Positions 51,371 to 59,577 of a DNA stretch of 64,000 bases are shown piece by piece; the stretch's first letter is position 1; each line of letters starts with the position of its first letter. Position numbers and translations under genes: made by a program. Location of the stretch: NCBI RefSeq assembly GCF_031456545.1, contig NZ_JAVDUV010000002.1, forward strand, positions 930,001 through 994,000, written 5' to 3'. This DNA is from Agromyces sp. 3263. GTDB taxonomy: Bacteria > Actinomycetota > Actinomycetes > Actinomycetales > Microbacteriaceae. The notes beneath the pieces are model-generated. The model ran no database searches. It saw nothing but the letters and a program-made list of their open reading frames with translations, and was not told where the DNA came from.

Positions 51371-53425
51371 ATGTACCACCTCGCCACGATGGCGCCGCAG
51401 CCCACCGCCGACGCGTCGCGTCCCCGCTTCCAGCACCAGGGCGTCGCCTTCGGCTGCGACTACAACCCCGAGCAGTGGGACCCCTCGGTCTGGCGCGAGG
51501 ACGTCGCGCTCATGCAGGAGGCCGGCGTCGACCTGGTGGCCGTGAACATCTTCGGCTGGTCCCGCCTGCAGGGTCCCGACGGCTCGTTCGACTTCACCGA
51601 CCTCGACACCGTGATCGAGCTCCTCCACGAGGCGGGCGTCCGGGTGAACCTCGGCACCGGTACCGCATCGCCCCCGCCATGGCTGACCGCACGCCACCCC
51701 GAGATCCTCCCGGTGATGGCCGACGGCACCACGCGGCATCCGGGCGGCCGGCAGGCCTGGTGCCCCAGCTCCCCCGTCTTCCGGGCCTCCGCCCTCGCGC
51801 TCGTCGATGCGGTGGCCGAACGATACGGCGAGCACCCCGCCGTCGCGCTCTGGCACGTGTCGAACGAGCTCGGATGCCACAACGCCCTCTGCCACTGCGA
51901 TGCGAGCACCCGCGCGTTCCGCGACTGGCTCGAGCGGCGCTACGGCACCATCGCCGAGCTCAATCGGGCTTGGGGCACGAGCTTCTGGAGCCAGCGCTAC
52001 ACCGACTGGAACGAGATCGGCACCCCGCGCCTCACGGTCTCCACGCGCAACCCCGGCCAGGTGCTCGACTTCCACCGGTTCTCCTCCGACGAGCTGCTCG
52101 GGTACTACCGCTCGGAGGCCGCGATCATCCGCAGCCGCAGCGAGCGGCCGATCACCACGAACTTCATGGTCACCGCGCACATCCGGAACCTCGACTACTG
52201 GACCTGGGCGCCCGAGATGGACGTGGTCGCGAACGACCATTACCTCGACCACCGCCTCGACGATCCCCGCGCCGAACTCGCCTTCGCCGCCGACCTCACG
52301 CGCGGTCTCGCCGGCGGCGAGCCGTGGCTCCTGATGGAGCACTCGACCGGATCGGTCAACTGGCAGCCCGTCAACGCCGCCAAGGAACCCGGACAGATGC
52401 TGCGCGACTCCCTGACGCACGTCGCCCGCGGCGCCGACGCCGTCTGCTTCTTCCAGTGGCGCGCCTCCCTGCAGGGATCCGAGAAGTTCCACTCGGCGCT
52501 GCTGCCGCACGCGGGCACGACGTCCGCGCTGTGGCGCGAGGCCGTCGAGCTCGGCTCGATCATCGGTCGACTCGACCAGGTCGCGGGCGCCCGTGTGGTC
52601 GCCGACGTCGCCCTGCTCTTCAGTTGGGAGTCGTGGTGGGCGAGCGACGCCGAGAACCGCCCGACCCACGAGATCGAGTACCTCGACCAGGTGCACGCCC
52701 TCTACGGCGCACTGCGCGACCTGGGCGTCACGGTCGACATCGTGCGGCCCGGTGCCGACCTCACCGCGTACCGTCTCGTCGTCGTTCCCGGCCTCTACTC
52801 GGTGCGTGACGCCGAGGCCGCCACCCTCGACGACGCCGTCGCCGCCGGCGCCCACGTGCTCGTCACCTTCTACAGCGGCATCGTCGACGAATCCGATCGG
52901 GTCCGTCCCGGCGGCTACCCCGGCGTGTGGCGCGACCTGCTCGGCATTCGGGTCGAGGAGTTCGCCCCGCTGCTGCCCGGTACGCCGCTGACCCTCGAGT
53001 CCGGTGCCTCCGCGTCGCTCTGGAGCGAACGCATCGAGGTGACGGATGCCGCGGTCGTCGACCGGTTCGCCGACGGCCCCGCCGCCGGGCGCCCCGCGAT
53101 CACACGCCGCGCCGCGGCATCCGGAACCGACGGCGGTGACGCCTGGTACCTCGGCACGCTGCTCGAGCAGGGCGCCCTGCGCGACCTCGTCGGCCGCGTG
53201 CTCGAAGGTGCCGGCGTCGAGGCCGACCCCGCGGCATCCGCCTCGGTCGAGGTCGTGCGCCGGGTCGGCGCCGAGCACTCGTACCGATTCATCATCAACC
53301 ACGGCACGGACGACATCGACGTCGTCGCCCGCGGAACGGAACTCGTGACCGGCGACGCCATCGCCGGATCGTGCCCCGTTCCCGCCGGAGCCGTGCGCGT
53401 CGTCAGAGAGGAAGGAGCGGCATGA
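51371..53425 (+). CDS. Beta-galactosidase, glycoside hydrolase family 42
   Basis: A 684-residue cytoplasmic enzyme. The TIM barrel starts GVAFGCDYNPEQW; the acid/base is Glu166 in HVSNELGC and the nucleophile Glu323 in LLMEHSTGSVNWQPVN. GCHNALCHCD supplies the family's zinc-cluster cysteines. The trimerisation domain (about 395-600) and a small C-terminal domain follow. No signal peptide, so it hydrolyses imported beta-galactosides. ATG 51371 follows ACGGAG. It is first in the operon with two permeases, binding protein and GH36, and its stop overlaps the next start. Confidence 0.94.
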   Translation: MYHLATMAPQPTADASRPRFQHQGVAFGCDYNPEQWDPSVWREDVALMQEAGVDLVAVNIFGWSRLQGPDGSFDFTDLDTVIELLHEAGVRVNLGTGTASPPPWLTARHPEILPVMADGTTRHPGGRQAWCPSSPVFRASALALVDAVAERYGEHPAVALWHVSNELGCHNALCHCDASTRAFRDWLERRYGTIAELNRAWGTSFWSQRYTDWNEIGTPRLTVSTRNPGQVLDFHRFSSDELLGYYRSEAAIIRSRSERPITTNFMVTAHIRNLDYWTWAPEMDVVANDHYLDHRLDDPRAELAFAADLTRGLAGGEPWLLMEHSTGSVNWQPVNAAKEPGQMLRDSLTHVARGADAVCFFQWRASLQGSEKFHSALLPHAGTTSALWREAVELGSIIGRLDQVAGARVVADVALLFSWESWWASDAENRPTHEIEYLDQVHALYGALRDLGVTVDIVRPGADLTAYRLVVVPGLYSVRDAEAATLDDAVAAGAHVLVTFYSGIVDESDRVRPGGYPGVWRDLLGIRVEEFAPLLPGTPLTLESGASASLWSERIEVTDAAVVDRFADGPAAGRPAITRRAAASGTDGGDAWYLGTLLEQGALRDLVGRVLEGAGVEADPAASASVEVVRRVGAEHSYRFIINHGTDDIDVVARGTELVTGDAIAGSCPVPAGAVRVVREEGAA

Positions 53426-54369
53426 CCGCCCCCGTCACCACCACCGGCGCCCCCGCGGCCCCCGGGATCGACGCCGGTCCCTCCCCCGCGCCGCGGCCAC
53501 GCCGACGCGTGCAGCACCCCGGAGCCATCGTCGCGTTCGTCGCCCCGTTCGGACTGCTCTACCTGCTGTTCTACGTCGTGCCCATCGGGTACGCGATCTA
53601 CCAGTCGCTGCTCGTCGTCGAGCGAGAAGGCACGTTCGGCGAGGCCACTGAGGTGTTCGGCGGGCTCACCCAGTACGCGCTCGTCTTCCAGAACGAGCCG
53701 TTCTGGACCTCCGTCGGCCGGGTCCTCGCGTTCGGCGTCGTCCAGGTGCCCATCATGCTCGGCCTCGCACTCCTCTTCGCCCTGCTGCTCGACTCGCCGC
53801 TGCTGCGCGGCAAGAAGTTCTTCCGCCTCGCGTTCTTCGTGCCCTACGCGGTGCCGGGCGTCATCGCCGCGATCATGTGGGGCTTCCTGTTCTCCCCCAA
53901 CCTCTCCCCGTTCCAGGAGCTGACCCGCAACGTCGACTTCCTCGGCGCCGACCTGGTGCTGTGGTCGATCGCGAACGTCGTGACGTGGGTGTTCGTCGGT
54001 TACAACATGCTCATCATCTACTCGTCGCTGCTCGCGATCCCGGCCGAGATCTACGAGGCGGCGGTGCTCGACGGCGCCGGCCAGGGGCGCATCGCCTGGT
54101 CGATCAAGATCCCGCTCGTCCGTCCCGCGCTCATCCTCACCGCCATCTTCTCGATCATCGGCACCCTCCAGCTCCTCGCCGAGCCGCAGGTGTTCCGATC
54201 GTTCAGCTCGGCGGTCACGAGCACGTACACGCCCAACATGACGATCTACGCGACGTCCTCGATCCCGAACGTCAACCTCGCGGCGGCCTTCTCGGTCGTG
54301 CTCGCACTGGCCACGTTCATCCTCTCGTTCACGTTCCTGCGCATCACCCGGAAGAAGGCCGAAGCATGA
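53422..54369 (+). CDS. Sugar ABC importer permease (MalF-like)
   Basis: A 315-residue permease of the CUT1 family with six helices after a Pro/Arg-rich cytoplasmic start. The EAA loop reads EIYEAAVLDGAGQGRIAWSIKIPLVRPAL. ATG 53422 overlaps the GH42 stop by four bases and follows GAAGGAG. With the MalG-like partner it forms the membrane pore. No ATPase gene is in the operon, so a shared MsiK/UgpC-type ATPase encoded elsewhere is probably used, as in many actinobacteria. Confidence 0.94.
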   Translation: MTAPVTTTGAPAAPGIDAGPSPAPRPRRRVQHPGAIVAFVAPFGLLYLLFYVVPIGYAIYQSLLVVEREGTFGEATEVFGGLTQYALVFQNEPFWTSVGRVLAFGVVQVPIMLGLALLFALLLDSPLLRGKKFFRLAFFVPYAVPGVIAAIMWGFLFSPNLSPFQELTRNVDFLGADLVLWSIANVVTWVFVGYNMLIIYSSLLAIPAEIYEAAVLDGAGQGRIAWSIKIPLVRPALILTAIFSIIGTLQLLAEPQVFRSFSSAVTSTYTPNMTIYATSSIPNVNLAAAFSVVLALATFILSFTFLRITRKKAEA

Positions 54370-55304
54370 GCGCCGCGATCGACACGGATGCCGCGCACGG
54401 CAGCATCGGCTCGGAAGCTCCCACCGGACGCACCCAGCGCGGTGGTTTCCCCGCAGGACGCGGGCCGCGGGAGCGGTTCGTCCCGCGTGCCGGAGCCATG
54501 CTCGTCATGGGCGTGTTCACGCTCTACTTCCTCATCCCGATCTGGTGGCTTGTCGTCGCGTCGACGAAGGACCGCGCCGACTTCCTCGGCACCAACCCGC
54601 TGTGGTTCGCCGACGTCGCGTTCTTCGACAACGTGGCCGCGCTCTTCGCCTACCGCGACGGCGTCTACCTCAGGTGGATGCTCAACAGCGTGCTCTACGC
54701 CGGCCTTGGCGCGCTCGTGGCGACGCTCCTTGCGGCCATGTGCGGCTATGCGCTGGCGAAGTACCGGTTCCCGGGCCGCGAGACGATCTTCAACGTCGTC
54801 CTCGGCGGCGTGCTCGTGCCCGCCACCGCCCTCGCCCTGCCGCTGTTCCTGCTGTTCAGCCGCGTCGAGCTGACCAACACCTTCTGGGCGGTCTTCCTCC
54901 CGAGCATCGTCAGCCCCTTCGGCGTGTACCTCACGCGGGTGTTCGCCGAGGCATCCGTGCCCGACGAACTGCTCGAGGCCAGCCGCCTCGACGGCGCAGG
55001 CGAGGTGCGCACCTTCTTCACCGTCTCGATCCGCCTCATGTTCCCGGCGCTCGTCACCGTGTACCTCTTCCAGTTCGTGGCGATCTGGAACAACTTCTTC
55101 CTGCCGCTCATCATGCTGCGCAGCGAGGAGCTGTTCCCGGTGACCTTCGGCCTCTACGCGTGGAACTCGTCGATCAACCAGTTCCCCGAGCTCCGCAGCT
55201 TCGTGCTCGTCGGAGCGCTCCTCTCGATCATCCCCCTGATCGTCACCTTCCTCCTGCTCCAGCGGTACTGGCGCACCGGCCTCGGCACGGGCGCGTTGAA
55301 GTAG
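54366..55304 (+). CDS. Sugar ABC importer permease (MalG-like)
   Basis: A 312-residue CUT1 permease. The first 40 residues are polar; six helices follow. The EAA loop is DELLEASRLDGAGEVRTFFTVSIRLMFPAL, and NNFFLPLIML is typical of MalG. It overlaps the MalF-like gene by four bases. A hairpin and a 92-base spacer separate it from the binding-protein gene. Confidence 0.94.
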   Translation: MSAAIDTDAAHGSIGSEAPTGRTQRGGFPAGRGPRERFVPRAGAMLVMGVFTLYFLIPIWWLVVASTKDRADFLGTNPLWFADVAFFDNVAALFAYRDGVYLRWMLNSVLYAGLGALVATLLAAMCGYALAKYRFPGRETIFNVVLGGVLVPATALALPLFLLFSRVELTNTFWAVFLPSIVSPFGVYLTRVFAEASVPDELLEASRLDGAGEVRTFFTVSIRLMFPALVTVYLFQFVAIWNNFFLPLIMLRSEELFPVTFGLYAWNSSINQFPELRSFVLVGALLSIIPLIVTFLLLQRYWRTGLGTGALK

Positions 55305-55308
55305 GACC

Positions 55309-55328
55309 GCGTCCCGACGGCGGGACGC
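55309..55328 (+). terminator. Intercistronic hairpin between permease and binding-protein genes
   Basis: GCGTCCCG-ACGG-CGGGACGC forms a perfect eight-base stem just after the MalG-like stop. It may stop part of the transcription or protect RNA ends, and so set transporter stoichiometry. Confidence 0.5.
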
Positions 55329-55353
55329 CACCACCCAGCACCATCCCCACTCA

Positions 55354-55383
55354 GCACCACCACACCGAGCACCACCACACCGA
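55354..55383 (+). repeat. Two tandem copies of a 15-base repeat in the SBP leader
   Basis: GCACCACCACACCGA occurs twice in direct succession (55354-55368 and 55369-55383), ending just before the ribosome site of the binding-protein gene. The C/A-rich leader is unlikely to fold. Confidence 0.7.
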
Positions 55384-55396
55384 GAAAAGGAACACC

Positions 55397-56719
55397 ATGC
55401 GTCACACGAAACGAGCGGTCGCCGCAGCCCTGCTCACCACCGTCGCGATCGCGATGGTCGGATGCTCCGCCGGAGGAAGCGGCAGCGACGCCGCCTCCTG
55501 CGAGCCCGCGGACGGCGACGTCAACCTCACCTTCACCTCCTGGATCCCCGGCATCGAGGACGCCGTGGCGATCTGGAACGCGGACAACCCCGACATCCAG
55601 GTCGAGGTGCAGACGGGCCCCTCCGGCAACGCCGGCACCTACCAGAACTTCTTCAACCAGCTCGAGGCCGGCAACGCGCCCGACCTCGGCCAGATCGAAT
55701 ACGACGCCCTGCCCAACTTCCGCGTGCAGGACGGCCTCGAGAACCTGGCCGCGTGCGAGGACATCGTCGCGGCCGAGGACCAGTTCCTCCCATGGACGTG
55801 GAGTCAGGCCAGCCTCGGCACCGACGACGAGCTCTACGGCGTGCCGCAGGACCAGGGACCGATGGGCCTCTTCTACCGCAGCGACCTGTTCGAGCAGAAC
55901 GGCATCCCGGTGCCCACCACGTGGGAGGAGTACAAGGCGGCAGCGGAGCAGATCCGCGCGCTCGGCGGGTACATCACCAACTTCTCGCAGACCGACATCA
56001 ACCAGTTCGCCGGATTCGTGTGGCAGGCGGGCGGCCAGTGGTTCCAGAACGACGGCGACGAGTGGACCGTCGACCTGACGAGCGAGGAGTCGACCAAGGT
56101 CGCCGAGTACTGGCAGGACCTCATCGCGAACGACCTCGTCTCGACCTACCCCGCCTGGACCGACGAGTGGAACAACGCGTACAACTCCGGTGAGGTCTGG
56201 ACCTGGAACTCCGCCGTCTGGGGCGCCAACTCGATCCTGAGCGGCGCACCCGACACCGCCGGTCACTGGTCGGTCGCGCTCGCCCCGCAGTGGGAGGCCG
56301 GCGGCGAGGCCGCGGGCAACTGGGGCGGTTCGTCGGTCGCGGTCTTCAAGGGCACCGAGCACCTCTACGAGGCCGCCAAGTTCGCGCTGTGGCTGAACAC
56401 CTCGGAGGAGGCGCTCACCTCGCTCAACCAGACGGCCCAGATCTACCCGGCCACCACGGCCGGCCTCGAGCTTCCCGTCCTCAAGGAGGGCGTCGACTTC
56501 TACGGCGGCCAGAAGATCTACGACGTGTTCGCCGAGGCGGCCACGCAGGTGAGCCCGGACTTCACGTGGGGTCCGACCATGACGCAGACGTACGCCGACG
56601 TCTCCGACGGCTTCAAGGCCGCCGCGAGCGGTGACGGCACGCTCGTCGACGCGCTCACCAAGGGGCAGGCCACGACCATCTCCACGCTCGAGGCCCAGTC
56701 CATCCCGGTCGCGGAGTAA
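55397..56719 (+). CDS. Sugar ABC importer substrate-binding lipoprotein
   Basis: A 440-residue family 1 solute-binding protein. The lipoprotein signal ends AMVGC (Cys23). Typical segments are LTFTSWIPGIEDAVAIWN, APDLGQIEYDALPNF, GVPQDQGPMGLFYRSDLFEQNGI and WGGSSVAVFKGTEH. It should deliver alpha- or beta-galactosides to the MalF/MalG-like permeases. ATG 55397 follows AAAAGGAAC. Its gene follows the permease genes instead of preceding them, with a structured spacer between. The ligand is inferred from the flanking GH42 and GH36 genes. Confidence 0.94.
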   Translation: MRHTKRAVAAALLTTVAIAMVGCSAGGSGSDAASCEPADGDVNLTFTSWIPGIEDAVAIWNADNPDIQVEVQTGPSGNAGTYQNFFNQLEAGNAPDLGQIEYDALPNFRVQDGLENLAACEDIVAAEDQFLPWTWSQASLGTDDELYGVPQDQGPMGLFYRSDLFEQNGIPVPTTWEEYKAAAEQIRALGGYITNFSQTDINQFAGFVWQAGGQWFQNDGDEWTVDLTSEESTKVAEYWQDLIANDLVSTYPAWTDEWNNAYNSGEVWTWNSAVWGANSILSGAPDTAGHWSVALAPQWEAGGEAAGNWGGSSVAVFKGTEHLYEAAKFALWLNTSEEALTSLNQTAQIYPATTAGLELPVLKEGVDFYGGQKIYDVFAEAATQVSPDFTWGPTMTQTYADVSDGFKAAASGDGTLVDALTKGQATTISTLEAQSIPVAE

Positions 56720-56728
56720 CCTCACCCC

Positions 56729-58858
56729 GTGATCCATTACCTCCGTGCCGCGGGCGTCAGCGTCGTCGTCGACGCCCGCGGCACGGGCGTGCCCGCCGTG
56801 CTGCACTGGGGCGCCGACCTCGGAGCACTCGACGAGGCCGCCCTCGATGCCCTCGCCCTCGCCACGGTGCCCTCGGTGCCGCCCTCTTCGATCGACCAGC
56901 CCCTCCGGCTGAGCCTGATGCCCACGTTCGGCGAGGGCTGGAGCGGCCGACCGGGCCTCCAGGTGTTCCGGGATGCCGCAGGGGCAGACGGTCCCGCCGC
57001 GGCTCGCGCGCTCGCAGCGCCCCGGCTGGAGCTCGCCCATGGCGTCCTCCACGAACTCGATGCGCCGTCGACCCTCACCTGGGAGCTCGTCGACGCCGGG
57101 GCATCCGTTGCCGTCATCACCGAGCTCGACCTCAGTGACACGGGCGTCCTCCGGCTGCGGCACCGCGTGGAGAACCGCGGGCAGGGTTCGCTCGGCATCG
57201 GCCGCGCGGCCGTCGTGCTGCCGGTGCCGGCGCGCGCCACCGAGCTCCTCGACTTCAGCGGACTGTGGAGCCGCGAGCGACGGCCGATCCGCCGCACCCT
57301 CGAGCACGGCGTCCACAGCCGCGAGGGGCGCCACGGCCGAGGCGGCCACGACGACGCGTTTCTCCTGGCCGCCGGCACCCCCGGGTTTCGATTCCGCAGC
57401 GGCGAGGTGTGGGCGACCCACGTCGCCTGGAGCGGTGACACCGAGGCGTGGGCCGAGCGGTCGGCCCTCGGACCCGCGACACTCGGCGGCGGCGAACTCC
57501 TCGCGCCGGGCGAGCTCACGCTCCCGGCCGGAGCCGCCTACACCTCGCCGTGGGTCATCGCCGTGTACTCGAACGCCGGGCTCGACGGCATCTCCGACCG
57601 GCTGCATCCGTGGATCAGGTCGTGGTCGACCATCCGGCGGGAGCGGCCGCTCGTGCTCAACACCTGGGAGGCCGTCTACTTCGATCAGTCCCTCGAACGA
57701 CTGGAGCCGCTCATCGACGCGGCGGCCCGTGTGGGCGTCGAGCGGTTCGTGCTCGACGACGGCTGGTTCCGCGGCCGGCACGACGATCGGCATGCGCTCG
57801 GCGACTGGACTGTGGACTCCGCGAACTGGCCCGATGGCCTCGGCCCGCTCATCGCCCGCGTGCACGGGGCGGGCATGGAATTCGGACTGTGGGTCGAACC
57901 CGAGATGGTCAACCTCGACTCCGACCTCGCGCGGGCGCATCCCGAGTGGGTGCTCGGCCGACCTGGCGACCTCGCGTGGCGGCACCAGCACGTGCTCGAC
58001 CTCACCGCCCCCGGTGCGAGCGACCATGTCTTCGCGCGCCTCGACGACCTGCTCGCCAACCACGACATCGCCTACCTCAAGTGGGACCACAACCGCGACC
58101 TGCTGGGCGGTTCGGCCCACGCGCAGACCCTCGCCGCCTACGCGCTCATCGACCGGCTCCGCGCCGCGCATCCGGCCGTGGAGATCGAGTCGTGTGCCTC
58201 GGGCGGCGCGCGCATCGACCTCGGCATCCTCGAGCGCACCGACCGGGTGTGGCCGAGCGACACCAACGACCCGCTCGAGCGGCAGGGCATCCACCGGTAC
58301 ACGAGCCTCCTCGTGCCGCCCGAGTACCTCGGTGCACACCTGGGAGCCGCCCGTGCGCACACGACCAGGCGCCGGTCCGAGCTCTCCTTCCGGTTCGCGA
58401 CCGCTCTCTTCGGGAGCGCCGGCATCGAGTGGAACCTCGCCGAGGCGAGTGACGCCGAGCTCGATCACATCGCGGCGTGGGCGAGCGAGTACCGCCGTCT
58501 CCGTCCCCTGCTGCACAGCGGGCGCGTCGTGCGGGCCGACCCCGACGATCCGGCCCGGATCGTGCACGGCGTCGTCTCCGCGGACCGGACGCACGGGATC
58601 TTCTCGATGGCGATGCTCGGCACCGCACGTGCGGCCCTGCCCCCGGCGATCCGGATGCCGGGACTCGATGCCGACCGCGTCTACCGGGTCCGGCGCCTCG
58701 AGCTCGGCCCGGCACCGCGCACCGTGCAGGATGCCGCTCCCCCATGGTTCGAGGCGGGAACGATCGAGCTCACCGGGCGAGTGTTGGCGGAGGTCGGCCT
58801 CGCCGTGCCGCTGCTCGCGCCCGAGAATGCCGTGCCCTTCGAACTCTCGGCGGTGTGA
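56729..58858 (+). CDS. Alpha-galactosidase, glycoside hydrolase family 36
   Basis: A 709-residue cytoplasmic enzyme with an N-terminal beta-supersandwich (to about 290), a TIM barrel and a C-terminal sheet. ERFVLDDGWF and WVEPEMVN are GH36 motifs. The nucleophile is Asp453 in YLKWDHNRD and the acid/base Asp511 in WPSDTNDPLERQ. It removes alpha-1,6 galactose from melibiose- or raffinose-type sugars. The GTG at 56729 has no ribosome site; TAACCT, which includes the preceding stop codon, ends six bases before it, so an extra leaderless promoter is possible. It is the last gene of the galactoside operon. Confidence 0.94.
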   Translation: MIHYLRAAGVSVVVDARGTGVPAVLHWGADLGALDEAALDALALATVPSVPPSSIDQPLRLSLMPTFGEGWSGRPGLQVFRDAAGADGPAAARALAAPRLELAHGVLHELDAPSTLTWELVDAGASVAVITELDLSDTGVLRLRHRVENRGQGSLGIGRAAVVLPVPARATELLDFSGLWSRERRPIRRTLEHGVHSREGRHGRGGHDDAFLLAAGTPGFRFRSGEVWATHVAWSGDTEAWAERSALGPATLGGGELLAPGELTLPAGAAYTSPWVIAVYSNAGLDGISDRLHPWIRSWSTIRRERPLVLNTWEAVYFDQSLERLEPLIDAAARVGVERFVLDDGWFRGRHDDRHALGDWTVDSANWPDGLGPLIARVHGAGMEFGLWVEPEMVNLDSDLARAHPEWVLGRPGDLAWRHQHVLDLTAPGASDHVFARLDDLLANHDIAYLKWDHNRDLLGGSAHAQTLAAYALIDRLRAAHPAVEIESCASGGARIDLGILERTDRVWPSDTNDPLERQGIHRYTSLLVPPEYLGAHLGAARAHTTRRRSELSFRFATALFGSAGIEWNLAEASDAELDHIAAWASEYRRLRPLLHSGRVVRADPDDPARIVHGVVSADRTHGIFSMAMLGTARAALPPAIRMPGLDADRVYRVRRLELGPAPRTVQDAAPPWFEAGTIELTGRVLAEVGLAVPLLAPENAVPFELSAV

Positions 58859-58869
58859 GGGCAGACGAA

Positions 58870-58902
58870 GAATCCGGCGCAGCGTGGCGCTGCGCCGGAT
58901 TC
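58870..58902. terminator. Strong bidirectional hairpin between GH36 and tRNA genes
   Basis: A perfect 15-base stem GAATCCGGCGCAGCG / CGCTGCGCCGGATTC with a three-base loop, 12 bases after the GH36 stop and downstream of the oppositely read tRNA. Confidence 0.8.
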
Positions 58903-58961
58903 GTGCCAAGCCAGTTGCCTCGAGTGATGTCGAGAAACCGAAACTGACCGGGACTTCTTGG

Positions 58962-59035
58962 TTGCGGGGGCAGGATTTGAACCTACGACCTCTGGGTTAT
59001 GAGCCCAGCGAGCTACCGAACTGCTCCACCCCGCG
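58962..59035 (-). tRNA. Initiator tRNA-fMet (CAU), copy 2
   Basis: Identical over 74 bases to the copy at 34042-34115, with C1-A72 and three G-C pairs in the anticodon stem. Here the 3' CCA is encoded (58959-58961), unlike copy 1. The flanks of the two copies are otherwise unrelated. Confidence 0.96.
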
Positions 59036-59047
59036 GCACAAGAGACA

Positions 59048-59077
59048 ACACTAGCATGCGTCTGAAACGTCGTCCAA
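59048..59077 (-). promoter_or_regulatory. Promoter of tRNA-fMet copy 2
   Basis: On the minus strand, TTGGAC (59072-59077) and TAGTGT (59048-59053) are separated by 18 bases, placing transcription start about six bases before the tRNA 5' end. Copy 1 has no equally clear promoter. Confidence 0.6.
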
Positions 59078-59116
59078 TCGAGGGCGACGGCCACGCGGCA
59101 TCCGCTCGGGCGATGC

Positions 59117-59497
59117 TCACACCGCCATGGCCACGAGGACCAGCGCCGGCACGAGCACCATCGGCGCCACCAGCCGCCAGTACCGGAGGTCGCCGAACAA
59201 GATGGCCAGCGCACGGATGATGGTGGCGATGCTCACGAAGATGACGAGCGTGCGCCCGACCTCGGGGAACCCGAGGTTCACGGCCACCACGCCGGCGAGC
59301 GCCCCGGTGCCCCACGCGAGGTTCGAGAAGCCGTAGGAGATGGCCCACGGGCGCACGATCTCCTGGTTCTCGGGTTCGATGAGGAAGACGCCGCGCATCC
59401 TGGGGCTGCGGAAGAAGAATGCGGAGAGGATCCCGAGGAACGCGACGCCGAGCCCTTCGACGATCGCGAGGATCTGGGCGACCACGCTCATGGGCAC
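59117..59497 (-). CDS. Small four-helix membrane protein, function unknown
   Basis: A 126-residue protein that is almost wholly four membrane helices (about 4-26, 48-70, 76-98 and 103-124). The only sizeable loop is SPRMRGVFLIEPENQEIVRP between helices one and two. I do not recognise a family with confidence. GTG 59497 follows GAGGA; ATG 59491 is the alternative. It lies 80 bases after the methyltransferase gene on the same strand. Confidence 0.65.
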   Translation of the reverse strand: MPMSVVAQILAIVEGLGVAFLGILSAFFFRSPRMRGVFLIEPENQEIVRPWAISYGFSNLAWGTGALAGVVAVNLGFPEVGRTLVIFVSIATIIRALAILFGDLRYWRLVAPMVLVPALVLVAMAV

Positions 59498-59577
59498 AGT
59501 GTCCTCGCCGCCGAGGAGCAGGACAAGACCCCAGATCGGATGTCACTCGGCCGAACCGCGCATCGATGGAGTGGGCG

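Noticed and set aside
55154-58909. A 1251-codon open frame on the minus strand opposite the SBP and GH36 genes
   Set aside because: The plus-strand genes carry complete catalytic and lipobox motifs; the minus frame has none.
34042-59035. The duplicated tRNA-fMet as attachment sites of an integrative element
   Set aside because: No integrase, relaxase, replication or transposase gene lies between or near the copies, and the copies span the whole tRNA, not a 3' end only.
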